Assembly: GCA_903920925.1 (NCBI GenBank) | Contig: CAIXOA010000070.1 | Location: 1-7,399 of the forward strand | From: an uncultured Microcaldota archaeon | GTDB taxonomy: Archaea > Micrarchaeota > Micrarchaeia > Anstonellales > Bilamarchaeaceae | Direction: 5' to 3' | Length of the DNA: 7,399 bases | In this document: positions 5,770 through 7,399 of the stretch, in pieces | Position numbering within the stretch: the stretch's first letter is position 1 | Layout: every line of letters starts with the position of its first letter | Position numbers and translations under genes: made by a program | The notes under the pieces: generated by a model | Told to the model about the DNA's origin: nothing | Databases searched by the model: none | Seen by the model: only the letters and a program-made list of their open reading frames with translations

Positions 5770-7020
5770 GTGTTTGACTTATTGAAGAAGAAACTGTCCG
5801 GCTTCGTGCAGGGGATAGTCGGGAAGAAGGAGGAGACGCCGGAAAAAACTGATTATGCCAGGAAGGCTCCCGCGGAGCCAGAAGCTGTTTTTGAAACGCC
5901 TGTGGAAGGGATAATCGAGGAAAGGCCTCCGGAACCAAAGAAGGAAGAAAAAACCGTGGTGAAGGTTCCGGAGAGAAAAGAGGCTCCTGTTGAGAAGAAG
6001 GCCCCTGCTCCGCCCCGGAAGAAGGAAGAGGAACCCCCGGAGCCGAAGAAAGTGGAGAAAGGGCCGGTGCAGAGGAAGGAGATTGCTGTCGGGAAAGTGG
6101 CGGAGCGGGAGACGGAAAAGCTCGAGAGGAAGGTGAGGAAGGACATTTTTGCCGCGGTAAAGGAAACCATTTCCGGTGCTTCGGAGATAAGGGAGGGGGA
6201 GATTTCGGAACTGCTGGAAGAGCTGGAGCTCGGGCTGATTGAGAGCGATGTGGCGCTGGAAGTCGCCGAGGACATAAAGAACGAGCTGAAGGGGCGCGTG
6301 GTGGGGGCGAAGGTGCCGAAAGGAAAGACGGCCGAATTCATCCACGAGCAGCTGAAGGAGACGCTCATCGGAATGGTGGACACGGGGAAGGGATTCTCCA
6401 TCCCGGAGAGAGTAAGGAATTCGGAGAAGCCGGTGAAGATAATGGTTTTGGGGCCCAATGGCTCAGGAAAGACAACCACGATTGCCAAAATGACGAAGAT
6501 GCTGCAGGGGGCGGGCTTCTCGGTGGTGGTCGCGGCCTCGGACACGTTCAGGGCCGCGGCGGTTGAGCAGATGAAGCACCACGGGGACAAATTGGGCGTG
6601 AAGGTGATTGCGGGCGCGTACGGCTCGGACCCGACCGCGCTTGCGTTCGATGCGGTGGAATACGCGAAGGCGCACAAAATAGATGTTGTTCTTATAGACA
6701 CCGCTGGAAGGCAGGATACGAACGTGAATCTTTTGAACCAGCTGAAGAAGATGAACCGGGTTATCGCGCCGCAGATCAAGATTTATGTGGGCGAGAGCAT
6801 AGCCGGGAACGCGATTGTGGAGCAGATCTCTGTATTCCACAAGGAGATAGGGATTGACGGCGTGGTGCTTACCAAATTGGATTGCGACGCGAAGGGCGGG
6901 ACCGTGGTCTCGATTTCAAAGGTCACTGGAATACCGATAATTTATGTCGGGACCGGGCAGGGATACCTGGATTTGGAGCCGTTTGACGCGAAACGGATAA
7001 TCGGGGAGATATTATCATGA
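5770..7020 (+). CDS. ftsY: Signal recognition particle receptor FtsY
   Basis: FtsY is the membrane-associated SRP receptor GTPase that pairs with SRP54 to deliver ribosome-nascent chains to the Sec translocon. Of 416 residues, 1-19 (MFDLLKKKLSGFVQGIVGKK) form a basic amphipathic start like that of other archaeal FtsY. Residues 20-117 are a low-complexity K/E/P-rich linker, 118-215 the helical N domain, and 220-416 the G domain. GTPase motifs: P-loop GPNGSGKTT (228-236), SDTFRAAAVEQ (257-267), G3 DTAGR (310-314), GESIAGNAIVEQ (341-352), G4 TKLD (368-371) with CDAKGG, and the closing GTGQGYLDLEPFD (394-406). Translation begins at GTG 5770; TGA stands directly before it, so no longer form exists, and GGATGGT (5758-5764) is upstream. 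The gap after pfdA is 23 bases, the longest within the run. Confidence 0.97.
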   Translation: MFDLLKKKLSGFVQGIVGKKEETPEKTDYARKAPAEPEAVFETPVEGIIEERPPEPKKEEKTVVKVPERKEAPVEKKAPAPPRKKEEEPPEPKKVEKGPVQRKEIAVGKVAERETEKLERKVRKDIFAAVKETISGASEIREGEISELLEELELGLIESDVALEVAEDIKNELKGRVVGAKVPKGKTAEFIHEQLKETLIGMVDTGKGFSIPERVRNSEKPVKIMVLGPNGSGKTTTIAKMTKMLQGAGFSVVVAASDTFRAAAVEQMKHHGDKLGVKVIAGAYGSDPTALAFDAVEYAKAHKIDVVLIDTAGRQDTNVNLLNQLKKMNRVIAPQIKIYVGESIAGNAIVEQISVFHKEIGIDGVVLTKLDCDAKGGTVVSISKVTGIPIIYVGTGQGYLDLEPFDAKRIIGEILS

Positions 7021-7394
7021 AAAAAGTCATCCTGGACACGAATTTCCTCCTTGTCCCCTTCCAGTTCAGGGTGGACATACGGAAGCAGATAGAGGAGAAT
7101 CTGGAGGAGCCCCATGAGCTTGTGGTGCCCAGCGGAGTTGTTTCCGAACTGAAGAAATTGGGAAGGGGCCACGGAAAGGAGGGGGCGGCGGCGAGGTTTG
7201 CCATCAAACTGCTCGGCCTAATGGCTGTGAAGAAGGTGCGCAGCAGCGGGCATGTGGACGACTGGATTGCGGGATACGCGGCGAAGGAGGGGGCGATAGT
7301 GTGCACCAACGACGCCGGGCTCAGGCATAAATTAAAAAATGCCGGGGTGAAGATGATTGTGCTGAAGTCCCGGTCGAGGCTCGGGGTGGTCTGA
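7017..7394 (+). CDS. FCF1-like PIN-domain nuclease
   Basis: This 125-residue protein is a single PIN domain, closest in pattern to archaeal FCF1/Utp24-like proteins (COG1412 type) rather than to a VapC toxin. The opening KKVILDTNFLLVPFQFRVDI (2-21) is characteristic. Metal-binding acidic residues can be placed at D7, E44 (VVPSGVVSELKKL, 36-48), D81 or D82 (HVDDWIAGYA, 79-88) and D99 (CTNDAGLRHKL, 96-106), so the active site seems complete. The eukaryotic relative cleaves pre-rRNA; an rRNA-processing role here is inference. ATG 7017 overlaps the ftsY stop by 4 bases (ATGA), with GGGGAGAT at 7003-7010 as binding site, so it is co-translated with ftsY. No antitoxin-like gene lies upstream, which argues against a toxin-antitoxin pair. 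Confidence 0.9.
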   Translation: MKKVILDTNFLLVPFQFRVDIRKQIEENLEEPHELVVPSGVVSELKKLGRGHGKEGAAARFAIKLLGLMAVKKVRSSGHVDDWIAGYAAKEGAIVCTNDAGLRHKLKNAGVKMIVLKSRSRLGVV

Positions 7395-7399
7395 TGGAC
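7394..7399 (+). CDS. Possible start of the next gene, cut by the right edge
   Basis: ATG 7394 shares its A with the PIN gene's TGA stop (TGATG) and has GGTGGT (7385-7390) 3 bases upstream, the same pattern as other starts in this run. Only Met-Asp is visible, so the product cannot be named. In several archaea an FCF1-like PIN gene precedes the RNA polymerase subunit E' gene, but nothing here tests that. Confidence 0.35.

Noticed and set aside
5853..6779. Minus-strand open frame of 308 codons antisense to ftsY
   Set aside because: It is Ser/Phe-rich low-complexity sequence, as expected from reading the Lys/Glu/Pro-rich FtsY linker backwards; the plus strand encodes complete GTPase motifs.
7017..7394. 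PIN protein as the toxin of a VapBC pair
   Set aside because: No small antitoxin-like gene is adjacent, the gene overlaps ftsY, and the opening LDTNFLLVPFQFRVDI fits FCF1-like archaeal proteins better.

Overview
The window is a gene-dense archaeal chromosome segment with every gene on the + strand. The archaeal call rests on direct readings: ribosomal proteins found only in archaea and eukaryotes (eS19, eL39, eL31, eL18a/LX), aIF6, a PDCD5-family protein, prefoldin alpha, an archaeal-type PheRS alpha subunit, FtsY, and an FCF1-like PIN protein. Promoter-like TTTAAATA and GGTGA-type Shine-Dalgarno sites fit this. The sequence is GC-rich, with AAG, GAG and AGG codons frequent. The compact genes and K/E/P-rich tails would suit a DPANN-type lineage such as Micrarchaeota or Diapherotrites, but that placement is a guess from style, not from a search.

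Layout. (1) Positions 1-818 hold the 3' part of pheS, which enters from the left edge. (2) Positions 852-2768 hold a 638-residue membrane protein I do not recognise, with an N-terminal anchor, a large presumed extracytoplasmic part, a second membrane segment and a cytosolic domain resembling a winged helix. (3) Positions 2769-2860 are the only sizeable intergenic gap; it carries a TATA-like box and probably the promoter of the next operon. (4) Positions 2861-7394 are a tightly packed run: rps19e, PDCD5-family gene, rpl39e, rpl31e, eif6, a small EMAP/MetRS-beta-type tRNA-binding protein, LX (eL18a, only 58 codons), pfdA, ftsY and an FCF1-like PIN gene. Gaps are 0 to 23 bases, or short overlaps. 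An ATG overlapping the last stop suggests a further gene runs off the right edge.

How the genes fit together. The run is the familiar archaeal cluster for large- and small-subunit ribosomal proteins, 60S-type subunit maturation (aIF6), nascent-chain folding (prefoldin) and membrane targeting (FtsY). The PIN protein may add rRNA processing. Most of it is conserved housekeeping. The less ordinary parts are the two-membrane-segment protein, the tRNA-binding protein inserted between eif6 and LX, and the long charged tail on eL31. I saw no tRNA or rRNA gene, CRISPR array, insertion sequence, long repeat or believable minus-strand gene.
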